Shown: positions 63,641 through 64,000 of the stretch, piece by piece | How positions within the stretch are numbered: the first letter of the stretch is position 1 | Layout of the letters: each line of letters opens with the position of its first letter | Assembly: GCF_021491915.1 (NCBI RefSeq) | Contig: NZ_CP090836.1 | Span: 854,501-918,500 of the forward strand | Origin: Paracoccus everestensis | GTDB taxonomy: Bacteria > Pseudomonadota > Alphaproteobacteria > Rhodobacterales > Rhodobacteraceae | Length of the DNA: 64,000 nucleotides | Direction of reading: 5' to 3' | Position numbers and translations under genes: made by a program | Notes under the pieces: generated by a model | Seen by the model: only the letters and a program-made list of their open reading frames with translations | The model's database searches: none | Told to the model about the DNA's origin: nothing

Positions 63641-63666
63641 AAGGGCTGGCCAAAAGCCAGCCCTTT
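63641..63666 (-). terminator. Rho-independent terminator of the small acidic-tail protein gene
   Basis: AAGGGCTGGC (63641-63650), a 5-nt loop and GCCAGCCCTT (63656-63665). On the minus strand the stem ends in a T-run (CCCTTTTTCG), 33 bp after the stop at 63699. Confidence 0.85.
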
Positions 63667-63698
63667 ATATCCGACGGAACCCGGGTTCCGTTCAGAAA

Positions 63699-63926
63699 TC
63701 AATCTTCAGCAGTGGTGTTGTTATCATCGTCGTCGTCGTCCGAAGCGACGGCGGCGATAACGCCCAGCAGCAGCAGGGCCGGGACAACCAGGCCAGCGTT
63801 GGTCGAAGCGGGACGCTCCTCCACAACAACAGGCTCAACGTCCACGATGGGGGCGACATAGCCACCGGCCAGAGCCGAAGTGGCGGTCAGGCCAAGAGCG
63901 GCAGCGAAAGTAGCGAATTTGGTCAT
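63699..63926 (-). CDS. Small exported protein with a poly-aspartate tail
   Basis: The 75-residue product has a signal peptide (MTKFATFAAALGLTATSALA), a short VDVEPVVVEE segment, one membrane helix (AGLVVPALLLLGVIAAVAS) and a DDDDDDNN tail. ATG 63926 is preferred over 63932 because GGAG sits seven bases upstream. No family function is known. It has its own terminator. Confidence 0.75.
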   Translation of the reverse strand: MTKFATFAAALGLTATSALAGGYVAPIVDVEPVVVEERPASTNAGLVVPALLLLGVIAAVASDDDDDDNNTTAED

Positions 63927-64000
63927 GATCATGCTCCGTTTCGTTGAAAGCTGCCGTCACCGGCAACATCGAGGCGACAGTTACACAATCCCCAGACGTT

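Overview
The window is a GC-rich alphaproteobacterial chromosome segment, most likely Rhodobacteraceae and close to Paracoccus. The evidence is the high GC, the gatCA, tatABC, glmSU, hisN-mgtE and bfr/bfd sets in rhodobacterial style, a B12-dependent class II ribonucleotide reductase, an FMN-riboswitch-controlled type II lumazine synthase (RibH2), and TTGCG-N17-TAAAC promoters. No species can be fixed from sequence alone. Most of the 64 kb is dense core genome with short intergenic gaps, many ATGA/TGATG overlaps and hairpins between convergent genes.

Layout. 1-3458: end of a 2-hydroxyacid dehydrogenase, gatC-gatA (tRNA amidotransferase), a lipoprotein and an AmiD-type amidase. 3459-15951: a tRNA-Glu gene followed by a degenerate 12.4-kb integrative element. 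It is bounded by a 21-bp direct repeat of the tRNA 3' end and carries a decapitated tyrosine integrase, the methyltransferase part of a type ISP restriction enzyme, two different IS21-family elements (one with an IS110 element inside its istB), an IS3-family element and fragments of unknown genes. 15952-17908: a further scar with a DUF559-like remnant, a second IS3 element with broken orfB, and a truncated membrane protein. 17912-31034: nrdJ, folate ligase, mgtE, hisN, an XRE regulator, a quinone oxidoreductase, a Bax-inhibitor-1 protein, an NCS2 permease, a CorC/HlyC protein and TerC.

31279-46493: an AGE-family epimerase, a PhoD-type phosphatase, an aspartic protease, MarC, the Tat operon with a DUF815 ATPase, a TPP enzyme, a PepSY/response regulator/kinase operon, an RTX calcium-binding protein, a hybrid kinase with two receivers, and the FMN riboswitch with ribH2. 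46532-64000: glmS-glmU (UDP-GlcNAc synthesis), a phosphoglycolate phosphatase, bacterioferritin and its ferredoxin, queA, an MFS carrier, lpdA, a large beta-helix protein resembling a tail spike, a PNPOx-fold protein, acs with an MHS-type carrier and a single-domain receiver, and three small envelope proteins.

Most notable observations. (1) The nested IS110 element keeps a non-coding end expected to encode a bridge RNA; two 8-nt stretches in it match its own target flank and its own end in the positions expected of guide sequences. (2) The tRNA-Glu island has defined att repeats and four GTGGGACAC copies at its ends that look like integrase arm sites. (3) Unexplained structured leaders sit upstream of nrdJ and of the NCS2 permease. 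(4) The beta-helix protein gene has a near-consensus CtrA half-site pair upstream, suggesting a gene-transfer-agent or phage-tail link.
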